Assembly (NCBI GenBank): GCA_023428425.1
Contig: JAEYYP010000017.1
Location: 9,081 to 73,080 of the forward strand
DNA length: 64,000 nucleotides
Source of the DNA: Pseudomonadota bacterium
Lineage (GTDB): Bacteria > Pseudomonadota > Alphaproteobacteria > Rhizobiales > Devosiaceae
Direction of reading: 5' to 3'
Shown here: piece by piece, positions 24,959 through 35,600 of the stretch
Position numbering within the stretch: the first letter of the stretch is position 1
How the letters are laid out: each line of letters opens with the position of its first letter
Program-made: the position numbers and the translations under genes
The notes under the pieces: generated by a model
Seen by the model: only the letters and a program-made list of their open reading frames with translations
Told to the model about the DNA's origin: nothing
Database searches by the model: none

Positions 24959-25926
24959 CCAAGCAACTCGAGATCAAGGATGTCGACGTCACCTTCTCGT
25001 CCGGCTTCGGCGGGCGGGACAAGAAACATGCCCTAAGCAACCTGTCGCTGACGGTCGGTGGGCCGAACCCGGCGATCACCGCCGTGGTGGGCGAAAGCGG
25101 CAGCGGCAAGACCACGTTGATCCGCCTGCTGCTCGGCTTCCAGGCGCCAACCTCGGGCACCGTGTCCTACGATGGCAAACCGATCGCCGGCCTGAACGCG
25201 GCGGACCAGAAGATCTTCCGGCGCGAAGTGCAGGCCATCTTCCAGGACCCGTTCGACGTCTTCAATCCGTTCTACAAGATCGATCATCCGCTGCTCGCGC
25301 CATTGGCCGCCTTCGACATCACGCGTTCGCGCGACGAGGCCTATGCGAAGATCGAGGCGGCACTGCGCAGCGTCGGGCTCGACCCGGCCCAGACCCTGGG
25401 GCGCTATCCTCACCAGTTGTCGGGCGGCCAGCGCCAGCGCGTGATGATCGCCCGGGCGCTGCTGCTCGACCCGGCGATCATCCTCGCCGATGAACCCGTG
25501 TCGATGGTGGATGCTTCGCTGCGCTCGACCATTCTGGAAATTCTCTATGGCCTCAACCGGGACCACGGCATCTCGCTCATCTACGTGACGCATGACCTCA
25601 CGACGGCCTACCAGGTGGCGGACACCATCGTGGTGCTGCATGGCGGGCAGGTCATGGAAGTCGGGGCCGCCGAGGACGTGATCCATCGCCCGCGCCACGC
25701 CTACACCCAGGCCTTGATCGAAGCGGTGCCCTCACCCGATCCGGACAAGCCGTGGAACCTCGAGGACGAGACCCCGCTGCCGCGCTTCTTTGAACCGGGC
25801 GAGCAACTCGTGCTGCAACGCACCGATCCACTGCGTGCCATGGCAGTCCCGGCCAGCTCGGGCGGCGCACCAGTCACCGTCAGCGACATCCAGCGGGACG
25901 TTGCAGCGGCGAACCAGGGCCGCTGA
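24955..25926 (+). CDS. ABC importer ATP-binding protein 2 (DppF type)
   Basis: 323 residues from the ATG at 24955, overlapping the previous stop by four bases. Walker A GESGSGKTT, signature LSGGQRQRV, Walker B IILADEPVSMVD and switch histidine YVTHDL are present. The Walker B tail reads VSMVDAS rather than the common TSALD, as is frequent in DppF/OppF. Last gene of the importer operon; the 120 bp before the next gene hold no convincing terminator. Confidence 0.94.
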   Translation: MTKQLEIKDVDVTFSSGFGGRDKKHALSNLSLTVGGPNPAITAVVGESGSGKTTLIRLLLGFQAPTSGTVSYDGKPIAGLNAADQKIFRREVQAIFQDPFDVFNPFYKIDHPLLAPLAAFDITRSRDEAYAKIEAALRSVGLDPAQTLGRYPHQLSGGQRQRVMIARALLLDPAIILADEPVSMVDASLRSTILEILYGLNRDHGISLIYVTHDLTTAYQVADTIVVLHGGQVMEVGAAEDVIHRPRHAYTQALIEAVPSPDPDKPWNLEDETPLPRFFEPGEQLVLQRTDPLRAMAVPASSGGAPVTVSDIQRDVAAANQGR

Positions 25927-26046
25927 GCGGCGCTCCCATCGTCGGCTACATCTCGAGCTCCCCCGCGGCGTAAACCAAACGTCGCGGTCGTCCGGGCGGG
26001 GGGCAGCTGCTTGTGCTACCTGACGAGCAACAGCACGAGAGCGCCT

Positions 26047-27357
26047 ATGCATCTTTCAGGTGTGGACACCGTCGAAAAGCCGTCGAGCCACGCCTCGACC
26101 GATGTTCGCGTGCTGATTGTCGCCGAACATGCGTCGTCGCGGTTTGGCGGCGAGGCGATGTTGCCGCTGCAGTACTTCAGGCACCTCAGGCGGCGCGGGC
26201 TCGACGTGACGATGGTCCTGCACGAGCGCTGCCGCAGCGCGATGGAAGCCGACTTCGGCGCCGATTGCCCGGATATCCGCTACGTGCCGGACAGTGCCAT
26301 CAACGTGCTGTGCTACCGGATCGGCAGCCGACTGCCAAAGTTCATCGGCGACTTTTCCTTCGGCGCCTTGAGTCATCTCGACACCCAGATCCGCCAGCGG
26401 CGACTGGTGCGCGAGATCGTCCGAGAGAAGCGGATACAGGTGGTGCACGAGCCCATTCCCGTATCCCCCATGATGCCGTCCCTGATGCACGATGTCGGGG
26501 CTCCGGTCATCATCGGCCCGATGAACGGTGGCATGGACTTTCCGCCGGCCTACCGACCCCGGTTCGACGTTTCAGGCACGTTCGTCCGGTTGCTGCGGCT
26601 GACGGCGAACGTGATGAACCGGCTCATACCCGGCAAGCGTCGCGCCGAGGTGCTGCTGGTCGCCAACGAACGGTCCCGGGCGGCACTGCCCCGTTCGGTG
26701 TTTCCCGAGCGGGCGAGACTGCTGGTCGAGAACGCCGTGGATCTGGAGGTTTTCGGTGCCGGACAGGCGGCAGCATCCGACACGCCGGAAGCGACGCCCC
26801 GCATCTGCTATGCCGGGGCGGTGATCCCGCTGAAACACGTCGACCTGATTGTCCAGGCCTGCTTGCTACTGAAGGCCCGTGGTCGCGACTTCGTCCTCGA
26901 CATCTTCGGTGATGGCAGCAGCATGGACCACGTGCGGACGCTGGCCGCGCCGCTGGGCGACCGGGCCGTCTTTCACGGCTATGTCAGCCAGACCGTCCTG
27001 GCGGCGGGCCTCCGCAGTGCCGACATGCTGGTGCTGAGCAGCATGCGAGAGTGCGGCGGCGCGGTGGTACTCGAGGCGATGGCCTCGGGCCTGCCGGTCA
27101 TCGCGACGAACTGGGGCGGCCCTGCGGACTATGTGGACCAGACCTGCGGCATCCTTCTCGATCCGGTTGCGCCCTCAGAGTTCGTGCCGGCCCTCGCCGA
27201 GGCGATCGACAGCCTGCTGCTCGATCCGGCTCGCCGCCGCGCGATGGGACAGTCCGGGAAGCGCCGGATCGAGACCGCGTTCAACTGGAACACCAAGATC
27301 GACTACATCGTCGATCTCTACCGCGAAGCGGCGGGCGTCGCCCCGGACCGGCGCTAG
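26047..27357 (+). CDS. GT4-family glycosyltransferase
   Basis: 436 residues from the ATG at 26047; an in-frame TTG at 26011 is less likely. GT-B fold: N-terminal VRVLIVAEHASSRFGGEA with a glycine-rich acceptor loop, and a C-terminal nucleotide-sugar domain with the retaining E-x7-E motif (ECGGAVVLEAMASGLPVIA). The N-terminal half carries GAPVIIGPMNGGMDFP, a phrase common in exopolysaccharide GT4 enzymes. It starts the polysaccharide/NRPS region and ends tail-to-tail with the flavin reductase gene (4-bp overlap). The sugar transferred is unknown. Confidence 0.9.
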   Translation: MHLSGVDTVEKPSSHASTDVRVLIVAEHASSRFGGEAMLPLQYFRHLRRRGLDVTMVLHERCRSAMEADFGADCPDIRYVPDSAINVLCYRIGSRLPKFIGDFSFGALSHLDTQIRQRRLVREIVREKRIQVVHEPIPVSPMMPSLMHDVGAPVIIGPMNGGMDFPPAYRPRFDVSGTFVRLLRLTANVMNRLIPGKRRAEVLLVANERSRAALPRSVFPERARLLVENAVDLEVFGAGQAAASDTPEATPRICYAGAVIPLKHVDLIVQACLLLKARGRDFVLDIFGDGSSMDHVRTLAAPLGDRAVFHGYVSQTVLAAGLRSADMLVLSSMRECGGAVVLEAMASGLPVIATNWGGPADYVDQTCGILLDPVAPSEFVPALAEAIDSLLLDPARRRAMGQSGKRRIETAFNWNTKIDYIVDLYREAAGVAPDRR

Positions 27358-27965
27358 GACGCCGGAGCCAGCGTCAGGTAATGGCGCTGATGGTAGACCA
27401 GCGGCTTCACATGCGGAAACACCGTCGTTTCCTTGACCTCGAGCAGAACGATCTCGTGATCGCCTCCATCCAGCCGGTCGCGCACACTGCAGTCCAGCCA
27501 CAAGGTTCCGCCCGGAATGTGAACGGCCCCTTCAGGCCTCACCTCGAAGTCGATGCCGCTGAAGCGATCGCCGGTGCGGGCCGCAAGCTGGCGGCTCAGC
27601 GCCTCCTGGTCTGCGCCCAGCACGGTGAGACCGATCCGCGGCAGACGACGGAGGCGTGACCAGGTGAAGGACTGGCGCGCCATGCAGACTGACACAAGCG
27701 GTGGATCGAGCGACACCGAGGTGAACGAGTTGATCGTCATGCCGATGGGGGCGCCGTCATCCATGGCGCACATGGCCACCACACCGGTCGGAAACATCGA
27801 GAAGGCGCGGCGCAACGAGGCTTCCGACACCCTGTCCGCTGGCGTTTCGAACCTCTCGCGGTCGATGTGGCTATCGAGAGCCAGACGCACGTCCCGCAGG
27901 TCCGCAGCGTCGTCGTGCATAACGGATGCGGCTCTGTCGTCGATTGCCGCCTGCTCCTGGGCCAC
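27354..27965 (-). CDS. Flavin reductase-like protein (NAD(P)H:FMN oxidoreductase, HpaC type)
   Basis: About 203 residues from a GTG at 27965 with GAGGA 6 bp upstream; the frame is open to a TTG at 28019, and an ATG at 27920 is another option. The split-barrel flavin reductase domain runs from about residue 48 (RRAFSMFPTGVVAMCAMDDGAPIGMTINSFTSVSLDPPLVSVC) to HIPGGTLWLDCSV. Such proteins supply reduced FMN or FAD to two-component monooxygenases. The only flavin monooxygenase visible nearby is the luciferase-like domain in the NRPS at 36269, so a partnership is proposed by inference. It stands alone on the minus strand. Confidence 0.85.
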   Translation of the reverse strand: MAQEQAAIDDRAASVMHDDAADLRDVRLALDSHIDRERFETPADRVSEASLRRAFSMFPTGVVAMCAMDDGAPIGMTINSFTSVSLDPPLVSVCMARQSFTWSRLRRLPRIGLTVLGADQEALSRQLAARTGDRFSGIDFEVRPEGAVHIPGGTLWLDCSVRDRLDGGDHEIVLLEVKETTVFPHVKPLVYHQRHYLTLAPAS

Positions 27966-28147
27966 GTCGTGTCCTCGCTGCAATTTGCCTCCGCCAATCC
28001 CTAGCACGCAAATAACCAATCGCTAACCAATCACGCGTCGTTGAGTTAATCGCGTCGGACGACAGAGCCGCCGCTCAGCATCTTCATGAATTTTCTCTGC
28101 AATTCTCCCTTAATTGTTTCTTAACCGGCGCCGTCGCATCGCGATCA

Positions 28148-28176
28148 TTGACGCGCGGAAGCAGCCCGGAATGATT
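28148..28176 (+). promoter_or_regulatory. Possible promoter before the outer membrane factor gene
   Basis: The interval 27966-28264 (299 bp) is visibly more AT-rich than its surroundings and carries no gene. TTGACG (28148-28153) and ATGATT (28171-28176) are spaced by 17 bp, about 90 bp before the TTG start at 28265. The -10 match is poor, so this is tentative. Confidence 0.35.
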
Positions 28177-28264
28177 TTGTTAACCCTGTTCGTTTAGCAC
28201 TGATTAGGCATAACCGGACGATCCCCGTCCCGTCGGTCTGCTGTTTGCGTTCAGGGGTACTCAG

Positions 28265-29605
28265 TTGCGAAACATCCGGAGCGCTGTCTCAGTCGGCCTG
28301 CTCGCTGCGGCGACCCTCAGCCTTGCCGCCTGTGCCACTTCCCCGACCCGGACGGCCTGCGCGGGCATCGATTCCACCTCGTGCACCATGTCCGGTGCGA
28401 ACACGGCCTACTACGGACCGGTATCTGCCGCGCCCGAGGTGCAGGCCGCCGAGGCGATGAGCAATGCGGCCGCCGCAGGCATCGATCGGGCGGTAGCGCT
28501 CTCGATGCCCGACCTCGAGCTGCGCGGCAGCGCAGGCATCGACACCGGCTCCGGCTACACCGAAGGCTCTTCTGCGGGCTCCTACTCCTATGCCGTGGGG
28601 GTCAACGTCCCACTCTACCGCGGCGGCAGGGATGCAGCTGTGGCCACAGCCCGAGCCGAGCACCAGGTCTCGCTGGAGGCCGTCGCCGACCGGCGGGTGG
28701 CCGTCGCCTACGAGATCGTCATTTCGCTCACCCAGGCGCGGCAGCTGCGCGAGACGTTGGGCATTCTTGATCGCCAGCAACGGTTGCTGAACCAGTTGCG
28801 TATCGACATCAGCCAGGAGGTCGCAGCCGGCGCGACGAGCCGTGTCGACCTCGACGAAACCGAGCGCCAGCTAGCGCGAATTGCCGTGCTGCGAGAGACA
28901 GCGACGCTGGAACTGACGCGCGCAACCACCGGGCTTCGCCGCCTCGGTGTCGCCGACCAGACGGCGCCCCCCGACGTTTCGAAGGTGGCGCTTGGCGAAA
29001 GCGAGCAGGCGCTCATCGAGCTGGCGCTGCGCAACAATCCTCGCATCCGGCAAAGCATGGCACTGGTCGAGGTGGCGAATTCCCGGGTCGCCGAGACCAG
29101 AGGCACGTTGGAGCCGTCGGTGGACGCCCAGTTCGAGCTCTATGGCCAGGAGGCGCAGTCCGCCGGAAACTTCGGCTCGCCCGGTGGCCGCGCCACGCTG
29201 CAGTTCTCGCTGCCCTTCGACCTGAACGGCGCCGGCAAGGCGACCATCGAGCAGCGAGCGGACGAGGTGGAGGCGTCACGCTTCACGCTTCAGGCGGCGC
29301 GCGACGGCGTGACCGCCGCGGTCAGCGCCGCCTTTGATCGCCGCCAGCAGGCCCGGAAACTCCACAAACTGGCGCAGCGCGAAGTCGATGGCGCGACCGC
29401 GCTGCTCAGCAGCATGCAGGCCGAACGCAAGGTCGGCGAGCGCACCGCGCGAGACGAACTCGGCGCACTCGAAAGCCTGCGATCGGCGCAGCTTGGCCTT
29501 GCGGCAGCACGCTTCGAACTGCGCGCCGCCGAATACGCCCTGGCGGCGGAGACCGGGCTGATCATCGAGCTGTTCGAGACCTCGGTTCACATCGCGGCGC
29601 TGTGA
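28265..29605 (+). CDS. TolC-family outer membrane factor lipoprotein
   Basis: 446 residues with a TTG start at 28265 preceded by AGGGG. The lipobox LSLAAC places the lipidated cysteine at residue 23. The rest is two coiled-coil-rich repeats separated by short beta segments (YSYAVGVNVPLYRGGRD and ATLQFSLPFDLNGAGKA), the classic OEP arrangement. Such trimers form outer membrane tunnels for type I secretion or RND/ABC efflux. No inner-membrane partner or adaptor is encoded in the window, so its cargo is open: polysaccharide or the PKS/NRPS product are candidates. It ends 3 bp from the PKS gene, tail-to-tail. Confidence 0.88.
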   Translation: MRNIRSAVSVGLLAAATLSLAACATSPTRTACAGIDSTSCTMSGANTAYYGPVSAAPEVQAAEAMSNAAAAGIDRAVALSMPDLELRGSAGIDTGSGYTEGSSAGSYSYAVGVNVPLYRGGRDAAVATARAEHQVSLEAVADRRVAVAYEIVISLTQARQLRETLGILDRQQRLLNQLRIDISQEVAAGATSRVDLDETERQLARIAVLRETATLELTRATTGLRRLGVADQTAPPDVSKVALGESEQALIELALRNNPRIRQSMALVEVANSRVAETRGTLEPSVDAQFELYGQEAQSAGNFGSPGGRATLQFSLPFDLNGAGKATIEQRADEVEASRFTLQAARDGVTAAVSAAFDRRQQARKLHKLAQREVDGATALLSSMQAERKVGERTARDELGALESLRSAQLGLAAARFELRAAEYALAAETGLIIELFETSVHIAAL

Positions 29606-29608
29606 TGG

Positions 29609-32600
29609 CTACTCGGCCGCGATCCGCAACGGTTCTGCCCGCCTGTCGGCCTCGGCCAGGGCGCTGCTGAGCCGACTGGCCAGGACGCGGACGAAGGGTT
29701 CGAGCACCATGCTGTCATGGTCCCCGGCAACTTCCTGAACCTGCAAGTCGGCGACGTAGGGCGTCCAGCCATTGTCTTCCTCGGCCGGGTTGCGCCCGTA
29801 TTGCAGGCGGCGCCCGTCGCTCAGGTGGTAGAGTACATTGAGCCGGGGTCGCATGAGCAGCACCTGTGCCGAAAGCGGCCGGGGCTGATAGCGCGACAGG
29901 GACCTGCGGAAGGCCGCCTCGATCGTCAGGTCATGGAACTGGGTTGCACCCTGCTCCGCACCCAGCGCTGCGACCTTCTCCTGCTGGCTGGCCGACCACT
30001 CCCGCCGGTTGCGCAGCCACTCGCCAACGAAACCGATGCCCGACCGACGAAGGTCCTGCAGCTTCATGTCCAGTCGATCGCGCAGACTGAGCACGTATTC
30101 ACGCGGAAAGGGCGTGTCGAGCATGACAACGATCGAGACGTCCTCGCCGGCCTGCCGCAGCTGCTGCGCCATCTCATAGGCGATCAGGCCACCGCCGGAA
30201 TACCCCGCGAGCAGATAGGGCCCATGGGGCTGCACGGTGCGGATTTCGGCAATGTAGTCGCGGGCCGCGTCCTCGAAAGTCTCATGGGGCTCCTGCCCAC
30301 CATACAGCCCGCGCGCCTGCAGTGCGTAGACGGGCCGGGTCTGTCCGAGATGCAAGGCCAGCTGGCGGAGGTTGAGCACGTTGCCGAACATGCCGGCACA
30401 GATGAACAAGGGAGTTCCGCCGCTCGTGGCGCCAACGCTCATCGGCACCAGATGGATCGGCTTGTCTCCGCCCGCCGGGGCCGACACAGGCAATTGGGCC
30501 GGTTCGGGCGCCGCGCTGCCAGTACCGATGAGGGCGGCGCAGGTGGCGATCGTCGGCGCTTCGAACAGCGCGGAGATCGGCAGATCGACGGCGAACTCCT
30601 TCTTGATCATCCGGAACAGCCGGACGGCAGTGAGCGAGTGACCGCCGAGGTCGAAGAAACTGTCGTCGACACCGATCCTGGCCACACCGAGCAACTCGCT
30701 CCAGAATTCGGCCAGCTTGCGCTCCACCGGATCACGTGGAGCGACGAAGGCGCTGTCGAGTTCCGGGCGATCAAAGCCCCCATCGGCGGCCGCGACCGGC
30801 TCGGGAACCGATGCCGAGCGCTGGCGCAGCATTTCGAGGTCCATCGAACTGACGATTGGCTGGCTTGCTCTCGTGGCCAAGGCACGCAGCATGGCGTCGA
30901 AGCCCTCGGCCGGGAGGATGCCGTGCCGGACCTGGGCGGCGAGTTTCGCAGTTGCGGTGGAGTTGGACCGCGCGGCCGGCGGCGCGCGCTCGGCGGTCGT
31001 CGCGGCGGGCACGAAGCCGGCGTCGAGACGCTTCATGACGAAGCGCTCGGCCTCGAACACGACCCGACCATCGAGGGTGGTGATGGTCACATTGAAACTC
31101 GCAAAGCCCGTGGCGTCGCCGCGAACGAGCCGCACATGGCTCCTGACGTCATCCGGCAAAGGGCCATGCACCGTGATGCTGCCATATGACATCGGCACCC
31201 ATAAAGCCGACGAAGCGGCGAAACCGGGCGCAAGGCCCATGGCGAAGCCGGTCGCGATATCGAGCAGCGCCGGGTGCAACAGCGTGCCCGTCTGGGCGTC
31301 CGAGCGATACCGCTCGGCGAGGCTGATCTCGGCGACGGCTTCATCCGCCCCGAAAGCGGTCATTCGCAGCACCTGCCAACGCGGCCCGAACTTGATGCGG
31401 CCATCCTGAACGGACCGCAACGGTGTGTCTGACGCCACGGCGCGCTGACCGAGGCGTGCCAGTACACCTTCCAGGTCCAGATGGTCTGGGCCGGCATCGC
31501 GCCGGGGCCGCAGCACGGCCTCGGCATGAGTGACGAACCCCTCGGCGTCGGTGCCGGCCGAAATGACCGCGCGCCAGCCGCCCTGGGCTGGCTGCAGCGC
31601 CGCGCGCAGCGTCGTGCGGGCTCCGGTTTTCACGAGCAATGGCGAGAGGAACACGAGGTCCTCGAGCACGAAGGCGTCGCCCAGTTCGCACTCGGCGGCA
31701 AGTTGCGCGAGGACCTCTATGTAGCCCGTGCCCGGCAATACCGGCTCGCCGGCAGTGGTCCGGTGCTCGTCGAGCATCCAGTGGCTATCGGGTCCGATCT
31801 CTGCTTCGAGCGCTGGCGGATTCTCGCCGTCGTCCACCCAGCGGCTGAAGAACGGACCACGGGCCGGAGAGGTCGTCCGTTGCGCCGCACCAGGTTCGGC
31901 CGTGGCGCGGGCAGCTAGCCCGACTTCGTTCCACACGCCCCAATGAATCGCTACTGTCCGCCGGTCGCTGCGCCACGCCTCGGCGTCGGCATAGGCATTG
32001 AGGTAGGCGTTGGCGGCGACGTAGTCGACCTGGCCGGCCGGAGCGATGTCGGTGCTGGTCGAGGAGAACAGCACGAATAGGTCGAGCGGCTTGTCGTCGA
32101 ACAACTGGTGCAGCACCGCGGTGCCGTGCAGCTTGGGTGAGAGCACCGCCTCGATGCGGTCGATCGTCTTCAGCGCAATCAGATCGTCGTCGACGAGGCC
32201 CGCGGCATGCAGGATGCCGTTGATCGGGCCGAACTGTGCCTCCGCCGCTGACACGACGCGCGCCATGTCTTCGGGGTTGGCCACGTCGCCTGACAGGTAC
32301 AGCACCGCGTGACCGGCCTGTTCCAGCGCCTCGATCTGCTCGAGGGCACGCCGCAGCCGGTCGTTGCGGGCGCGGGTCCGGATCTGCAGCGGCCAGTCGG
32401 CGCGCGACGGCAGGGTCGTGCGACCGGCAAGGACGATACGGGCGTTGAAGCGTTCGGCCAGTTGCCGAGCCATCACCAGGGCCAGGTCGCCCAGGCCGCC
32501 GGTGATGAGGTAGACGCCGCTGTCGCGGAAGCCGGCATCGCGGCTGTCGACCAAAGGCAGTGACCGATAGCTGCGCGACCAGCGGCGGCCGCTCCGGTAC

Positions 32601-35600
32601 GCCACGATCTCCGACGACGGGGCGGCGAACAGATCGTCCAGTAGTTGCGTCAGCACGGGCTGCAGCGGGTCTGCTGCAGCCTCGGGCCGGCGACCGAGCC
32701 AGTTGCGCCCGGCCTTGCCGCGGGTAGGCAGTTGCAGGTCGATCACCCGGACGTCGAGACTGCCGATCTCCTTGGGGATGGTCATCGCCGGCCCCAGGAT
32801 CGTTGCCTTTGCCGGGTAAGGAAGCGCCTCCTCGCCGACGCGCTGCATGCCGTTGGTGACGACCGTCGCCTGTCGCTGCTCGCTGCTGCCGGCTTCGTCG
32901 ATTGCCTGCGCGAGACCCAGCAGGCTGTAGAACCCCTGCTCGAGCAGGCGATTGGCGAAGGTCGAGCCCGGCCGGTGCGACTCCCCCTCGGTTACCAACC
33001 ACAGGTGAACGATGTTGGCCGGTACCCCGCCACGCTCCATGAGGGCAGACAGCAAGGCGGAATAGCCCGCCCGTCCATCTTCGGGGCAGAGTGTGTAGGA
33101 CGCGTCCGAGTGGCGGGCGAACGTGTCGCCCACCTGCACAGTCACGACAGAATGACCGCCCGCCCGCAGCGCCGCGACCACCGAGGCACCCAGGCCGGTA
33201 TCATCAACAAAGACAAGAAACGACGTGGGGTCGCTGCCGGCATCCACGTCGACATCGGGGACCGACTGACGCCAGCTCGGCCGATAGCCCCAGTCGACCA
33301 TCTCAGGCAGCTTCGTCAATTCGAGCTCGGCTTCGGGGGCGGTCGTCGGAGACGTGCCCGGCTCGATGAAATAGTGCTGGTGCTGGAAGGCATAGGTGGG
33401 GAGTGGCACGCGCCGCGCGCCGGTGCCGGCCCAGATCTGCTCCAGCGGCACACTCAATCCCGTCGCCCAGGCCCGGCCGAGCGCCGACACCAGATGCACA
33501 TGGTCATCGGTGGTGTCATCGGCATGCGGCAGGCTGTTGATCACCTGGTTCGCGGTAATACCGGGTTGCAGCTTGCTGAGCGACGACAGTCCCCGTCCGG
33601 GTCCGACCTCGATGTAGATGCGATCGGCCTCGGCGGCGAGCAAGGCAAGCCCGCGGCCGAATTGCACGGTGGAGCGGAGGTGCCGCACCCAGTAGCCGGG
33701 GTCGCGTGCCTCGGCGTCCGACAACCAGTTTCCGGTGAGGTTCGAGGCGATCGGAATGGTCGGCGCGCGCAGCACGATACTGCGGAGGAAGGCCTCGAAG
33801 CGCGGCAGGATCGCGTCGAGCATGCGCGAATGGGCGGCAATGTCGATCGGGACCCGCGAAGCATCGACACCCCGCTCGGCAAGCGACAGGCGAAAGCGCT
33901 CGAGATCCTCGTTGCGGCCGGAGACCACGCAGAGTTCGGGCGCATTGACGGAGGCCAGGTCGAGGTCCAGAGGCAGGATGTCCTGCAGCTCCGCCGCAGA
34001 CAACGGCACGCTCAGCATGCCGCCCGGCTCGACCGTATCGAAGAGTTCGCCGCGCAGCCGCACGAGCCGCACCGCATCGCCCAGACTCAGCACGCCCGCG
34101 ACGCAGGCCGCCGCGTTCTCGCCCATGGAATGGCCGATCAGGGCACGCGGCGTCACGCCGTGCCGCAGCCAGAACCGGGCTACTGCCACCTCGACGATGA
34201 GGATGGCGGGCAGTTGCACCGATGGACGCAGGAAGTGCGTCGCGGCCGCCGCACCGTCGGGGCCAAGCCACACGCGGCGGATTTCCGCGGCGGCATCGGG
34301 CGGCAGGGCCGCCAGTCCTTCCTCGATGTCGGCGCGAAACTGCGTGTCGCCATCGTAGAGGCCGCGGGCCATTCCCGGGTGTTGCGCGCCACCGCCGGGG
34401 AACAGGAACACCGCTCCGGCCGGCGCCTCGACGGCGGTATGGGTGAAAGCGCGCCTGGTCGCGGGTTCGGCCAGCAGCTCGATGGCCTCCGCGCGGTCGC
34501 GAACCGCCAGCACCCGGCGGTGCTCGAAGTGCTTGCGCCCCTTGTACAGGGTGAAGCTCGCATCGGCCAGCGACAGGTCGGGGTTCGTGGCAAGGCTTTC
34601 GCCCAGCCTGACCATCGCCGTATCGAGCGCCTTCTTCGATTTCGCTGCGAAGGTGAGGAGGGTCGGGGCGGTCGCGTGGCCCCTGCCCGCAACAGTTGCG
34701 GGCGGCTGCTCGATGATGACGTGAGCATTGGTGCCCCCGACGCCGAGGGAGTTCACGGCGGCGCGGCGCGGCGCGCTCCCATTCGGCCAGGGGGTGAGCC
34801 GGTCGTTGACGATGAAGGGGCTGCGGGCGAAATCGATCGCCGGGTTGGGCTTGTCGTAGCCAAGGGTCGGGGGCAGTTCACCATGCTTGACCGCCAGCGT
34901 CGCCTTGATGAGGCCCACCACGCCGGCGGCGGTGTCCAGGTGGCCGATATTGGTCTTGACCGAGCCGACGCGACAGAAGCCGGTGCGGTCGGTGCTCTGG
35001 CGGAACGCCTGCGTCAGTGCCTCGATCTCGATCGGATCGCCCAGATAGGTGCCGGTGCCGTGGCATTCGACATAGCCGATGCTGTCGGCGTCGACGCCGG
35101 CGAGACCCTGTGCCTCGATGATGGCTTCGGCCTGTCCGGTCACGCTTGGCGCCAGGTAGGTCGCCTTGGTCGCGCCGTCGTTGTTGACCGCACTGCCCTT
35201 GATGATGCCGTGGATGTGGTCGCCGTCGGCCAGTGCGTCGGAAAGGCGTCGCAGCATGACAACGCCCACGCCACTGCCGAACACCGTGCCGGCGGCCCGG
35301 TGGTCGAAGGCGTGACAATGGCCGTCGGGCGAGAGGATCTCACCCTCCTGGAACAGATAGCCGCGACGATGCGGAAACTCGATCGTCACGCCTCCGGCGA
35401 TCGCCGTCTCGCATTCGCCCGACAGCAGGCTCTGGCAGGCGAGGTGGACGGCGACGAGCGAGGACGAGCAGGCCGTCTGCACGCTGACGCTCGGGCCACG
35501 CAGGTTGAACGTGAATGATGCCCGGGTGGACAAGAAGTCCTTGTCGTTGCCGGTGTGCCGCAGCAGGAACATGCCGACCTGGTCGACCAGTTGCCGGTTG

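Noticed and set aside
25927..26046. Terminator after the importer operon
   Set aside because: Only a GCCGCT/AGCGGC repeat with a 1-nt loop is seen, sterically unsuitable, and no T-run follows.
32645..35518. Long open frame (957 codons) on the plus strand
   Set aside because: It is antisense to the PKS, which has complete catalytic motifs throughout. The translation is rich in Arg, Gly, His and Asp with no domain, the pattern expected of a shadow frame in GC-rich DNA.
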